Shown here in pieces: positions 31,377 to 38,649 of a stretch of 64,000 nucleotides of DNA. The number at the start of each line of letters is the position of its first letter. Position 1 is the first letter of the stretch. Location: NCBI RefSeq assembly GCF_007992435.1, contig NZ_BKAG01000003.1, positions 124,001 to 188,000 of the forward strand, in the 5' to 3' direction. Under the pieces are notes generated by a model. It saw nothing but the letters and a program-made list of their open reading frames with translations. It was not told the DNA's origin and ran no database searches. The translations under genes and the position numbers were made by a program. Source of the stretch: Prosthecobacter gellanilyticus. GTDB lineage: Bacteria; Verrucomicrobiota; Verrucomicrobiia; Verrucomicrobiales; Verrucomicrobiaceae.

Positions 31377-32728
31377 GGCGGATTGGGCGGCAGAGCCTCG
31401 GTCGGTGCTGGCGGTGGTGTGAGGGCAGAGGCTGGAATGTCACCGCCCATGATCCGGTGTTCAGGCAGAAGATGAAAATCAGCCACGACCGGCAAATGCT
31501 GGGCCTTTGCCTCGATAACTTCGCTGCGACGGATCTCCCAATGACTGGAGGCAAACATCTGGTCCAGCCTCAGCCAGGGCTGGAAGAGTGCCAGAGGATT
31601 GCCGGTGTCTCCGGGGAAGGTGTAACCCACACCGCTTCCCTTGACCAGGTGGGCGTCTTGAAGCTGGCCGGCAAACTCATCATAAATGGGGCCGAACGTG
31701 GGAGTATTGAAGTCGCCGCAAACCAGGACCGGGATGGTCTCGGCCCGGATGCGCTCGCCAATTTCCCGTGCCACGGTCATCTGGCTGTCCCAGAAGGCTT
31801 GATAGCTCTTCCTTTTCTCCGCCCACGGAGTCCCCGGCAGACCGATGATGCCATAGAGGAAAGCGCCGCGCTTGTAGGATTCCAATGCGCCGCGCGGTGT
31901 CTGGAGGTGAATATTGTAGATGGCGATGCGCGCACCGGCTGCCATCACCACGAAGCGGGCGGCCCGTCCGGAGCTGAGCGCACCCTTCTGCGTCCGGTCG
32001 ATGCCGAGGAGTTCCACGCTCACGATCGGCCAGCGGCTGAGCATCACAAACTCGCCCGCACCGTTCACGTCCTTGAATTCCGAGTATTCTGGCGTGCTCT
32101 TATAGTAGGTGGCTTTTCCCACCTGGTCTTGCAAAACGACAATATCCGGGTGTAGCGCATTCTTGACTACCTGGAGTGAGGCGCCTTTTCCCTGCCCGCG
32201 GTTCCAGGTCACCACTCGCAGAGTATTGAGATCCTTCACGCCTGCGGAGGGAGGAGTCACCGGGCCGCCGAAGCGGAAGTCCAGATGCGAGTGGCCAAAA
32301 TAGGCGCAGGCCAGCAGCAGGAAGGGCAGGCTTTTCCAGTCAAACAGCAAGACCGGCAGCAAAAGCAGCAAACCAGGTAGAATGATGATCCACTGGGGAG
32401 TGTACATCAGGGCGGCTGTGGTCAGGTTTGCCTGCCCCCAGAAATGGAAACCCACCATGAGGCCAAAAAAGCCCAGGAGGTAGAGCCATGTCACGGCCCG
32501 GGTCATAAGCCTCAAGACTCGGTAGCAGCCCCATGCCGAAGCGGCGGGAGGGTAGGGCTCATGGTGCTCTGGAGTCCGGGGGGCAAATTCCTCTGCATCG
32601 CCATTTCCTGGGGAAATGGAATTGGGAGGGGCAGGTTTCTCCTCAAGCCTCTTGAGCAGCAGCAGCTCGTCCTGGGAGTAGCGTCGCCGCTGGGAGCGCC
32701 GGGAGCCTGACTCTGGGCTGTCTGCCAT
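31373..32728 (-). CDS. Membrane-anchored endonuclease/exonuclease/phosphatase-family protein
   Basis: A 451-residue protein. The first 90 residues are hydrophilic, including RRSQRRRYSQDELLLLKRLEEK. Three hydrophobic segments follow (about 78-95, 105-122, 125-140), then an EEP domain: LNTLRVVTWNRGQGKGASLQVVKNALHPDIVVLQDQ, RIAIYNIHLQTPRG, VLVCGDFNTPTFGPIYDEF and WLRLDQMFASSHWEIRRSEVIEAKAQHLPVVADFHL. The catalytic pattern (Asn, Gln for the usual Glu in VLQDQ, GDFN, and D-Q-M/H at the end) fits the Mg-dependent phosphodiesterase superfamily. The Gln at the usual Glu position is odd. Targets could be lipid- or nucleotide-linked phosphates; this is a guess from its place in a glycan locus. Confidence 0.8.
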   Translation of the reverse strand: MADSPESGSRRSQRRRYSQDELLLLKRLEEKPAPPNSISPGNGDAEEFAPRTPEHHEPYPPAASAWGCYRVLRLMTRAVTWLYLLGFFGLMVGFHFWGQANLTTAALMYTPQWIIILPGLLLLLPVLLFDWKSLPFLLLACAYFGHSHLDFRFGGPVTPPSAGVKDLNTLRVVTWNRGQGKGASLQVVKNALHPDIVVLQDQVGKATYYKSTPEYSEFKDVNGAGEFVMLSRWPIVSVELLGIDRTQKGALSSGRAARFVVMAAGARIAIYNIHLQTPRGALESYKRGAFLYGIIGLPGTPWAEKRKSYQAFWDSQMTVAREIGERIRAETIPVLVCGDFNTPTFGPIYDEFAGQLQDAHLVKGSGVGYTFPGDTGNPLALFQPWLRLDQMFASSHWEIRRSEVIEAKAQHLPVVADFHLLPEHRIMGGDIPASALTPPPAPTEALPPNPP

Positions 32729-32767
32729 GGCGAATTTAAGAAAAAACGAAGGAGCGGTGTATAAAAG

Positions 32768-33046
32768 CTACTGGTTCAGCGACTCCGCTGGAGGCGGAAG
32801 TTTCGGTGTTTCAGGGAGCTCTGCTTGGGGAGAAGATGCTGCTTTTGACCCAGCAGGCTGCACAGCAGCGGGAGGCTGCGTGAGGATGGGCTCGTTGCCT
32901 TCTCCCTTCAAATAGCCGTACTTTACCAGCAGGACCGGCACGGCCACGACAGCGATAAGAATGGCGGTGACCAGCAGGACCAACGATTCCAGGATCGTCA
33001 GCCCGCTCTTGGAGTGCCTGGTGGATGGCAAGGGGGGCGGAAACAT
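32768..33046 (-). CDS. Prepilin-like membrane protein
   Basis: A 92-residue protein. RHSKSGLTILESLVLLVTAILIAVVAVPVLLVKYGYL has the form of a type IV prepilin leader: a basic leader, cleavage after Gly, then a hydrophobic helix with Glu at +5 (G|LTILE). After the helix there is only a short Pro/Ala-rich tail, so it lacks the globular domain of true pilins. It may be a pseudopilin-like anchor or a false match. It is 39 bp upstream of the phosphodiesterase-like gene on the same strand and probably begins that operon. Function unknown. Confidence 0.6.
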   Translation of the reverse strand: MFPPPLPSTRHSKSGLTILESLVLLVTAILIAVVAVPVLLVKYGYLKGEGNEPILTQPPAAVQPAGSKAASSPQAELPETPKLPPPAESLNQ

Positions 33047-33314
33047 CGGCCCATTTCTAATTCAGGATTCCACACCCGCAAGACAAGGATTCCGGCATCT
33101 TGAGGCGGGCAAAAATTCAAAAAAAATACCGACTATGGCACTAGGGGAGTATTGCGAAGCGTCAAAAGGTCTCAAAACTTGCAATGTAGCTGTTTCCTCC
33201 GGGGTATTATGTGAATAACTCTTCGGAAAAAAAACAGTGTTTCTGTTAACGTTAGCTTTACGATTTTACCCAAGCAGTCTATTGTCCTACTCCTAGCGCT
33301 CCAAATATTCTCCC
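33047..33314. promoter_or_regulatory. AT-richer divergent intergenic region at the start of the glycan locus
   Basis: This 268-bp gap separates the leftward prepilin-like operon from the rightward PLDc_N-like gene. It is clearly richer in A and T than its surroundings. A direct repeat AGGATTCC is at 33064-33071 and 33086-33093, 22 bp apart. I looked for a sigma54 promoter because TGGCAC occurs near 33136, but the spacing to the following TTGC is wrong. No RNA gene was seen. Confidence 0.35.
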
Positions 33315-33614
33315 GTGCGTACGATTTTCGAAAACATTCTTCGATTCGCTCCCCAAAACACCTCAGACTTGGTGTTGATGGTGGCAGCGATGATTTGGGT
33401 GGCGTTGTGGATCGTTTGTCTGGTCGACGTAAAAGGGAGTCATCGAGGTACGTTCGGCAAAATCTTTTGGATGCTTGTTTTGACCGTCCCGCTGGCAGGC
33501 CTGCTGCTGTACGCGCTATCTGAATTTGTGTTTGCTGACTGGCGCAAAGCATTGGCTTGGCGCAAGAACGATGCAGTCAAGAAACCTGGCGGCTCACTCC
33601 AGGCCTCTTCTTGA
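33315..33614 (+). CDS. PLDc_N-domain small membrane protein
   Basis: A 99-residue protein starting at GTG 33315. Two hydrophobic helices (MVAAMIWVALWIVCLVDV and FWMLVLTVPLAGLLLYALSEFVF) flank a KGSHRGTFGK loop, the pattern of the phospholipase D N-terminal-like domain found alone in many small bacterial membrane proteins. Known members have no established catalytic role. It lies 55 bp before the outer-membrane protein gene, so it may lead the export operon. AT-rich DNA precedes it. Confidence 0.65.
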   Translation: MRTIFENILRFAPQNTSDLVLMVAAMIWVALWIVCLVDVKGSHRGTFGKIFWMLVLTVPLAGLLLYALSEFVFADWRKALAWRKNDAVKKPGGSLQASS

Positions 33615-33669
33615 CGGGATCTCCCGATCCTGACTCCCCGGCAAAGTTTCCATCAACTCCATCTCTCCC

Positions 33670-35385
33670 ATGAACTCCACAAGCAACTTCCCACTGCTTA
33701 GAATCGCCGGTTTGTGTTCTCTCCTCGCCGGGTCGGTCCTCGGGCAAGGTCAGGACTCCGTTAGCCAAGGCCAGGAGTACTATTATGGCGGCGGGCGCTA
33801 CCAGGGGCTCTCCTCGGATGTCCTGATTAACGGCGCCCTGGATGCTCCAGCTGCCGGCGTCGGTGCCATTTCCGGAGCCAGCGCCTTCCTGACGCAGATC
33901 ACAACCTTCGGTGCCTGGCAGGGCTTGCAGCAGCCTGAGGGTTATGTGGGCTTGAGCGGGGCCATGGGTCTGGCGCTGCCAAACCTCTTCACCAACCAGA
34001 CGAGCATCAACCACATGCAGAAGCAAAATCCGTATTTTGCTTACCGTATGGGTCCTTTCTATGTCGATCAGGTCTATGGCGGCATTGCCACCATTTATTC
34101 GGACGTGCAGGGAAATCCCCCGGGCATCACCGCTGCGGGGCTTGCGGATGACAATTGGGCCGCCATGACATGGTTGAGCGCCCGCTTCACCGCCTACATC
34201 ACTGACCGCTTCGCCATCACGATCAATCCTTGGATCTACTGGCTCCCTCTCAAGGGTGAGGTGGGTTGGGCCGCAGGTGGTGGTCTTTTCGGCCTGAACA
34301 GCTACCTGAATCCCCAGACCTCCGCCACGATCGGCTTCCACATTCCGGTCGGTCGCTGGGACTTCTCCTTCTATGATCAGTTCCAGGCGTTCATGCTGCA
34401 GGACAGCATTTTGAGCGAGAACTTCTTCGTCAATGCGCAGGCCTGGGACATGAGCCCGGTGGATCCAGCGGGTCGCTTCCAGTTCGGTGGCTTCGGCCCC
34501 TCCTATGTTGACATGACCGGGGACACCCGCCTCTCCACGAATGACCAGCTGTTCCGCAGCGATCGTCTCTTCTACCGCAACAACTCTTACTTCAACGCCA
34601 CCACGACCATCGGCACCGGTATGTCCTTCTCGACCTACTATGGTCGCTACGACTTCTGGGATGATGACATGGATCATCTGGGTTCCTGGGATACCGCAGG
34701 TGCGGTTCTGGCCGGGACCAAAGGAAACTTCCGCCCCTACGTGGCCTATCAAGGCACCACCTACGATGCCTGGAGCAGCAGCTACCACTGGCTCCTCGCA
34801 GGTGCCGCAGCCCGTGTGAATCCCCAGCTGCTCCTTTACGGAAATGCAGGCTATCTCTGGTCCTCCAGCGCCGATCAGACTCGCGATCAGGACAGCTGGC
34901 TCGGCACCTTCGGCGCCCGCCACCAGATCGGGCCTTGGACTTCCCACTCTCTTGAAGGTGGCCGCTCCGTCACCGATCCGGAGTTCAATCAGCGCACTCG
35001 TTCCGACTACGTCAGCTACATGCTGACCCACATCCTCGGGCCCCGCCTCTCCACCTCCGTTTTCCTCATGTATGCTGACCGCCAATACCTGAACGAAAAC
35101 CGCATCGGTCGCGATCACAAGATCGCCGCCGCAGGTGCTGTGGCACGCATCATCCTGGACGAAAAATCCACTCTCAGCCTGTTCACCTCCTTCGAGCGTC
35201 TCCGCATGGAAGACATCGACCGCGGCTGGGACGTCTGGACCTACCGCGCCAACTACTTCCGCCGCATCGGCATGAGCACCAGCTTCCACATGATGTATCA
35301 ATATCAGGATGCCGGTGCTGGCAGCCAGAAGACAGACAACTTCTCCGAGCATCTGATCTACGCTGGATTGATGAAACAATTCTGA
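33670..35385 (+). CDS. Outer-membrane beta-barrel protein of the export operon
   Basis: A 571-residue protein with signal peptide (about 1-26, ending VLGQG). The body alternates short aromatic strands such as RFTAYITDRFAITINPWIYWLPL, TSATIGFHIPVGRWDFSFYDQFQAF, FNATTTIGTGMSFSTYYGRYDFWDDD and RVNPQLLLYGNAGYLWSSSADQ. It ends GLMKQF with a terminal Phe. These are marks of an outer-membrane barrel. Position directly before the Wza-like and Wzc-like genes suggests a role in export or surface anchoring of the polymer, similar in idea to AlgE or the EpsH-locus OMPs; I do not recognise the family. A palindrome overlaps its stop codon (35382-35400). Confidence 0.75.
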   Translation: MNSTSNFPLLRIAGLCSLLAGSVLGQGQDSVSQGQEYYYGGGRYQGLSSDVLINGALDAPAAGVGAISGASAFLTQITTFGAWQGLQQPEGYVGLSGAMGLALPNLFTNQTSINHMQKQNPYFAYRMGPFYVDQVYGGIATIYSDVQGNPPGITAAGLADDNWAAMTWLSARFTAYITDRFAITINPWIYWLPLKGEVGWAAGGGLFGLNSYLNPQTSATIGFHIPVGRWDFSFYDQFQAFMLQDSILSENFFVNAQAWDMSPVDPAGRFQFGGFGPSYVDMTGDTRLSTNDQLFRSDRLFYRNNSYFNATTTIGTGMSFSTYYGRYDFWDDDMDHLGSWDTAGAVLAGTKGNFRPYVAYQGTTYDAWSSSYHWLLAGAAARVNPQLLLYGNAGYLWSSSADQTRDQDSWLGTFGARHQIGPWTSHSLEGGRSVTDPEFNQRTRSDYVSYMLTHILGPRLSTSVFLMYADRQYLNENRIGRDHKIAAAGAVARIILDEKSTLSLFTSFERLRMEDIDRGWDVWTYRANYFRRIGMSTSFHMMYQYQDAGAGSQKTDNFSEHLIYAGLMKQF

Positions 35386-35400
35386 TCCAGCCTGGATCAG
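35382..35400. repeat. Perfect palindrome over the stop codon
   Basis: The sequence CTGATCCAGcCTGGATCAG has perfect 9-bp arms around one central C, and the TGA stop of the outer-membrane protein gene (35383-35385) lies in the left arm. A further TTGATCCAGCG follows at 35413. It could slow ribosomes, protect the transcript or act as an operator. Confidence 0.5.
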
Positions 35401-35440
35401 GCGGAATCAAGCTTGATCCAGCGATCGTCTGAAAAGCGCC

Positions 35441-35477
35441 TTGGGCGGCCCGTTTCATCATTTGACGAGCCGCCCAA
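35441..35477 (+). terminator. Hairpin after the outer-membrane protein gene
   Basis: TTGGGCGGC (35441-35449) pairs perfectly with GCCGCCCAA (35469-35477) over a 19-nt loop; a short T-rich stretch follows. It separates the outer-membrane protein gene from the Wza-like gene, so it may attenuate rather than fully end transcription. Confidence 0.6.
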
Positions 35478-35526
35478 TCTCATTTGAACTGCGTTCCCAA
35501 CCCCTTCGTTTCCCATCTCCTCTCGT

Positions 35527-36237
35527 ATGTCAGCCCAAGGTCCATTCAAAGCCTCTGTCCGCCGTCGTGTTCTTGTCTCCTTGATGATGGTCCTGCCAAT
35601 GCTGGTTTCTAGCTGCAAAACCAAAGCACCTGTTGATATCGAAGGGCCTGAAGCGCCTACACCTCCGGTTAGGCGTGCGGATGACATCGGAACCGCCGGC
35701 TATCAAACAGCTGTCGGTGACGCGCTCGATATCTTCGTGCTGGAGGATGCCTCGTTCAACAGCCAGTACATCGTGCGTCCCAGTGGTGACATCATCATCC
35801 CCAAAGCAGGACGTGTGCAGGTGCTGGGCATGACACTGGCGCAGGTGGAGGGCACCGTGAAAGCCGTGTTGGAGCAGAACCAGCTTCGCCAGGCCACGGT
35901 TGTCGCCGACCCTGTCCGCCGTGGTGCCAGCAGCGCAGAAGGCCAGGTCTCCGCCGGCCTAACCATCTATCTTTCAGGCAATGTGACCCGCACAGGTCGT
36001 GTGCTGGTGCCCTTCGTCGGCGGTGGTCAGGTCACCGCATACCAGGCCATCATGGACGCGGGTGGCTTCACCCCCTTTGCGAACAAGCGTAAGAGCTATG
36101 TGCTGCGCCGCAATGCAGGCACCAACACCCAGCGCATCCCCGTCAACTTCGACAAAATTGAAAAAAGCGAGGAACCCGATCTCGCACTGCAGGATGGTGA
36201 CATGCTGGTCGTGCCTCAGAAGCTGATCGGCCTGTGA
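35527..36237 (+). CDS. Wza-like polysaccharide export lipoprotein
   Basis: A 236-residue lipoprotein with lipobox LVSSC (Cys30). TAVGDALDIFVLEDASFNSQYIVRPSGDIIIPKAGRVQVLGMTLAQVEGTVKAVL is the Poly_export (BexD/Wza) domain. GLTIYLSGNVTRTGRVLVPFVGGGQVTAYQAIMDAGGFTPFANKRKSYVLRR is one SLBB domain, and LQDGDMLVVPQKLIGL closes it. The family forms the octameric outer-membrane channel for capsule or exopolysaccharide. This one is short: one SLBB domain and no C-terminal amphipathic pore helix visible, so the barrel protein upstream may supply the outer-membrane pore. The Wzc-like gene follows 44 bp later. Confidence 0.88.
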   Translation: MSAQGPFKASVRRRVLVSLMMVLPMLVSSCKTKAPVDIEGPEAPTPPVRRADDIGTAGYQTAVGDALDIFVLEDASFNSQYIVRPSGDIIIPKAGRVQVLGMTLAQVEGTVKAVLEQNQLRQATVVADPVRRGASSAEGQVSAGLTIYLSGNVTRTGRVLVPFVGGGQVTAYQAIMDAGGFTPFANKRKSYVLRRNAGTNTQRIPVNFDKIEKSEEPDLALQDGDMLVVPQKLIGL

Positions 36238-36281
36238 CCTTACATGCCCGCTGACTCGGGCTTTCGACTCTCCAACTTGGC

Positions 36282-38588
36282 ATGCAAAAAGGAAAAAAAC
36301 TCATCATCACCTTCCAGGATGTCTTCCTCTTCCTGACCAGGTTCGTCAAACATTGGAAAATTGCATCGCTGCTGTTCTCCCTGGGGCTCGCCGCGTCCCT
36401 GCTCTACTACACTTACGGGCGGCCCACCTATTACTCACGCTCCCTCGTCGCTTATGACAGCGTGAACCTGCCCATCAAGTCGGAAACCAGTGATGGTTCT
36501 GACGGTCGCGGCAAATGGGCTCACATCTCCAACGTTCTCACCTCGGCGCTGAATTCCCGCTGGTTGGTGGAGCACACGGCCAAGACCCTCGGCCTTGTGG
36601 AAACTCCCGGTGAGTATGAGATGATCCGCAATCGTTACGTCTCCTCCATCCGTGTGACCCTGGTTCCAGGAAACATCCTCCAGATCGAGATTTACGCCTA
36701 CCAGCCCTGGCTGGTGGAGAAGTGGCCCCAGGCGATGCTCGATACCTACAAGACTTACACGCAGCAGCAGCGGTCCCGCTTCAAGGACAATGCAGTCGAG
36801 GAGTACACGAAGGACCTGGACCGTCTGAAGACGCGCATCGCGAGCGAGCAGAATGCGACCGCCAAGTTTGAAGAAGACAATCACCTGATCGAACAGTACA
36901 TCGCCAACAACGGCCTTGAGTCAGTGCCAGGTGAGATGCTGACCACCAAGAACCGCATGGATTCCATGCAGCAGGTGATTGAAATGATCGAGAGCGGCAA
37001 GCTTCCCGCCGTCGAGCAGCTTTCCCTCCTCAAAAAATTCCGTGGGACCCCGGTGCCGGTGGGCACCATCATGCGCAACTCTCGTCCTGATGAAGTCGTC
37101 AGCATCGCTGCGCCTATCGCCGGTTCCACGGTCGCCGGACTGTCCTCAGACTCTCCTTCCGCCCCGATCCCTGCGGTGCCGGCTGGCGCATCGGCGGGCG
37201 CCATGATGATTGCCGCCATGTCCCAGCCCAAGATCGTGGTTCCCTCCATGGTGGAGGAACTGGAACCCTGGGAACGCACCGAGCGTGACCTTCGCGTCGC
37301 CCGCCAGAAGCGCGAGCAGGCGGCCCAGACTTATCTCCCTGGTCATGAGATCATGAGGAACCTGGACCGTGAGATCACGGATCTGGAGGCCAGCCTGAGT
37401 TCTGAGGTCAACACCGCCATCACCTCTTTCCGTCTGCAGAAGGAGCAGATGGCTGCCCGCATGCAGGAGCTGAGCAAAAAGATGCCGGATTACCGCCGCG
37501 TCCTCAACGACTTCGATCACTACAAGCGTGAGTACAGCCTCATGTCGAGCGGCAAGCTGCTCTGGGAGTCCGCCTATGCGGATCTGAGCAAGCGCCTCAC
37601 CGCCATGGACTACACAGGCATTGATGTGCGCGTGGAGTTTGAGTGGCAGGGCTTCACCTACCTCCGCAATGACGTGCCGATCAGCCCGAACAAGCAGAAG
37701 CTGCTGCTCTACGGCGTGATGCTCGGCGTGGGTTGCGCCGCCGGCGGTTGCTTCGGTCTGGAGAAACTCCGCTCCACCACCTCTCTGGTGACGGAGACAG
37801 AAAAGCTGACCGGCCTGAATGCCGTCGGGGTGGTGCCGCTGCTCGCCAACTCCGCCCAGGTGGAGACGCTCGCCATCAACGAGCATGGCCTCGCCAATGC
37901 GGACGTGAACATCGGTGAGACCTTCCGTATCATCCGCTCCTCCATCCCGCTCTACGTGCCGGGTGAGAACAAGTGCCAGGTCATCATGGTCACCTCCTCC
38001 CGTCCGAGCGAAGGCAAGACCATGGTCAGCAGCCTGCTCGCGCGTTCCTTTGCTGATGCAGATCAGAAGACTCTCCTCATCGACGCCGACATGCGCCGCG
38101 GTCGTGTCCATCGTGTCTTTGACATGGAGCCAGGCATCGGCCTTAGCGGCTTCCTGGCTGGCGAGGTCAGCCAGCTCACGGATGCCGTGATCAAGACGGA
38201 CTCGCCGAAGCTCGAAGTTCTCAGCCGTGGTAAAAACTCGGCACCACGTTTCGAGATTCTCAGCGCTGCCCGCTTCGTCAATACCATCAACGACCTGCGC
38301 AAGCAGTATGACCGCATCATCATCGATACTCCGCCGCTGCTCGGTCTCGCGGATTCCATCATGGTGAGCAAGTGCGTGGACGGTGCCATCTTCGTGATCC
38401 GTGCAGAGCAGACGACCCAGCGTGACATCGCCACCGCGATGGAGGTGCTGGTCGGCACGCGCACGCCGATCTATGGCTTCGTTCTCAACGGCGTCGATCT
38501 CTCGCGCATGGAGAACTACTATTACTACTCCTCGTATTATCCCAAGTACTACGACCCGAGTTATGTGCTTCAGCACGCTGATGCCTGA
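36282..38588 (+). CDS. Wzc-like chain-length/tyrosine autokinase fusion
   Basis: A 768-residue protein with an N-terminal Wzz-type domain: a membrane helix at about 29-46, and a periplasmic coiled-coil region rich in Glu/Lys/Gln to about 460. A second membrane helix lies near 475-490. The cytoplasmic BY-kinase has Walker A around K579 (SSRPSEGKTMVSS), Walker A' LLIDADMRRGR and Walker B IIIDTPPLLGLAD. The tail YYYYSSYYPKYYDPSY is the tyrosine cluster that is autophosphorylated to control polymer length. An odd Ala/Pro/Ser-rich stretch (about residues 281-321) interrupts the coiled coil. It works with the Wza-like protein upstream and the polymerase downstream. Confidence 0.92.
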   Translation: MQKGKKLIITFQDVFLFLTRFVKHWKIASLLFSLGLAASLLYYTYGRPTYYSRSLVAYDSVNLPIKSETSDGSDGRGKWAHISNVLTSALNSRWLVEHTAKTLGLVETPGEYEMIRNRYVSSIRVTLVPGNILQIEIYAYQPWLVEKWPQAMLDTYKTYTQQQRSRFKDNAVEEYTKDLDRLKTRIASEQNATAKFEEDNHLIEQYIANNGLESVPGEMLTTKNRMDSMQQVIEMIESGKLPAVEQLSLLKKFRGTPVPVGTIMRNSRPDEVVSIAAPIAGSTVAGLSSDSPSAPIPAVPAGASAGAMMIAAMSQPKIVVPSMVEELEPWERTERDLRVARQKREQAAQTYLPGHEIMRNLDREITDLEASLSSEVNTAITSFRLQKEQMAARMQELSKKMPDYRRVLNDFDHYKREYSLMSSGKLLWESAYADLSKRLTAMDYTGIDVRVEFEWQGFTYLRNDVPISPNKQKLLLYGVMLGVGCAAGGCFGLEKLRSTTSLVTETEKLTGLNAVGVVPLLANSAQVETLAINEHGLANADVNIGETFRIIRSSIPLYVPGENKCQVIMVTSSRPSEGKTMVSSLLARSFADADQKTLLIDADMRRGRVHRVFDMEPGIGLSGFLAGEVSQLTDAVIKTDSPKLEVLSRGKNSAPRFEILSAARFVNTINDLRKQYDRIIIDTPPLLGLADSIMVSKCVDGAIFVIRAEQTTQRDIATAMEVLVGTRTPIYGFVLNGVDLSRMENYYYYSSYYPKYYDPSYVLQHADA

Positions 38589-38649
38589 GTGCACGGCGTG
38601 ATTCAGGGCGGGCTCTCCCGCCTCTGAACGCCCACCCCCTGCCGTCACC

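Noticed and set aside
33130-33160. Possible sigma54 promoter (TGGCAC...TTGC)
   Set aside because: The two boxes are 10 bp apart instead of about 5, so the spacing does not fit.
33577-35379. 600-residue minus-strand open frame across the outer-membrane protein gene
   Set aside because: The plus-strand gene has a signal peptide, strand pattern and terminal Phe; the antisense frame is low-complexity Val/Gly/Ala without a domain.
37146-38648. 500-residue minus-strand open frame across the Wzc-like gene
   Set aside because: It is the complement of conserved Walker and tyrosine-tail codons and has no family match I recognise.
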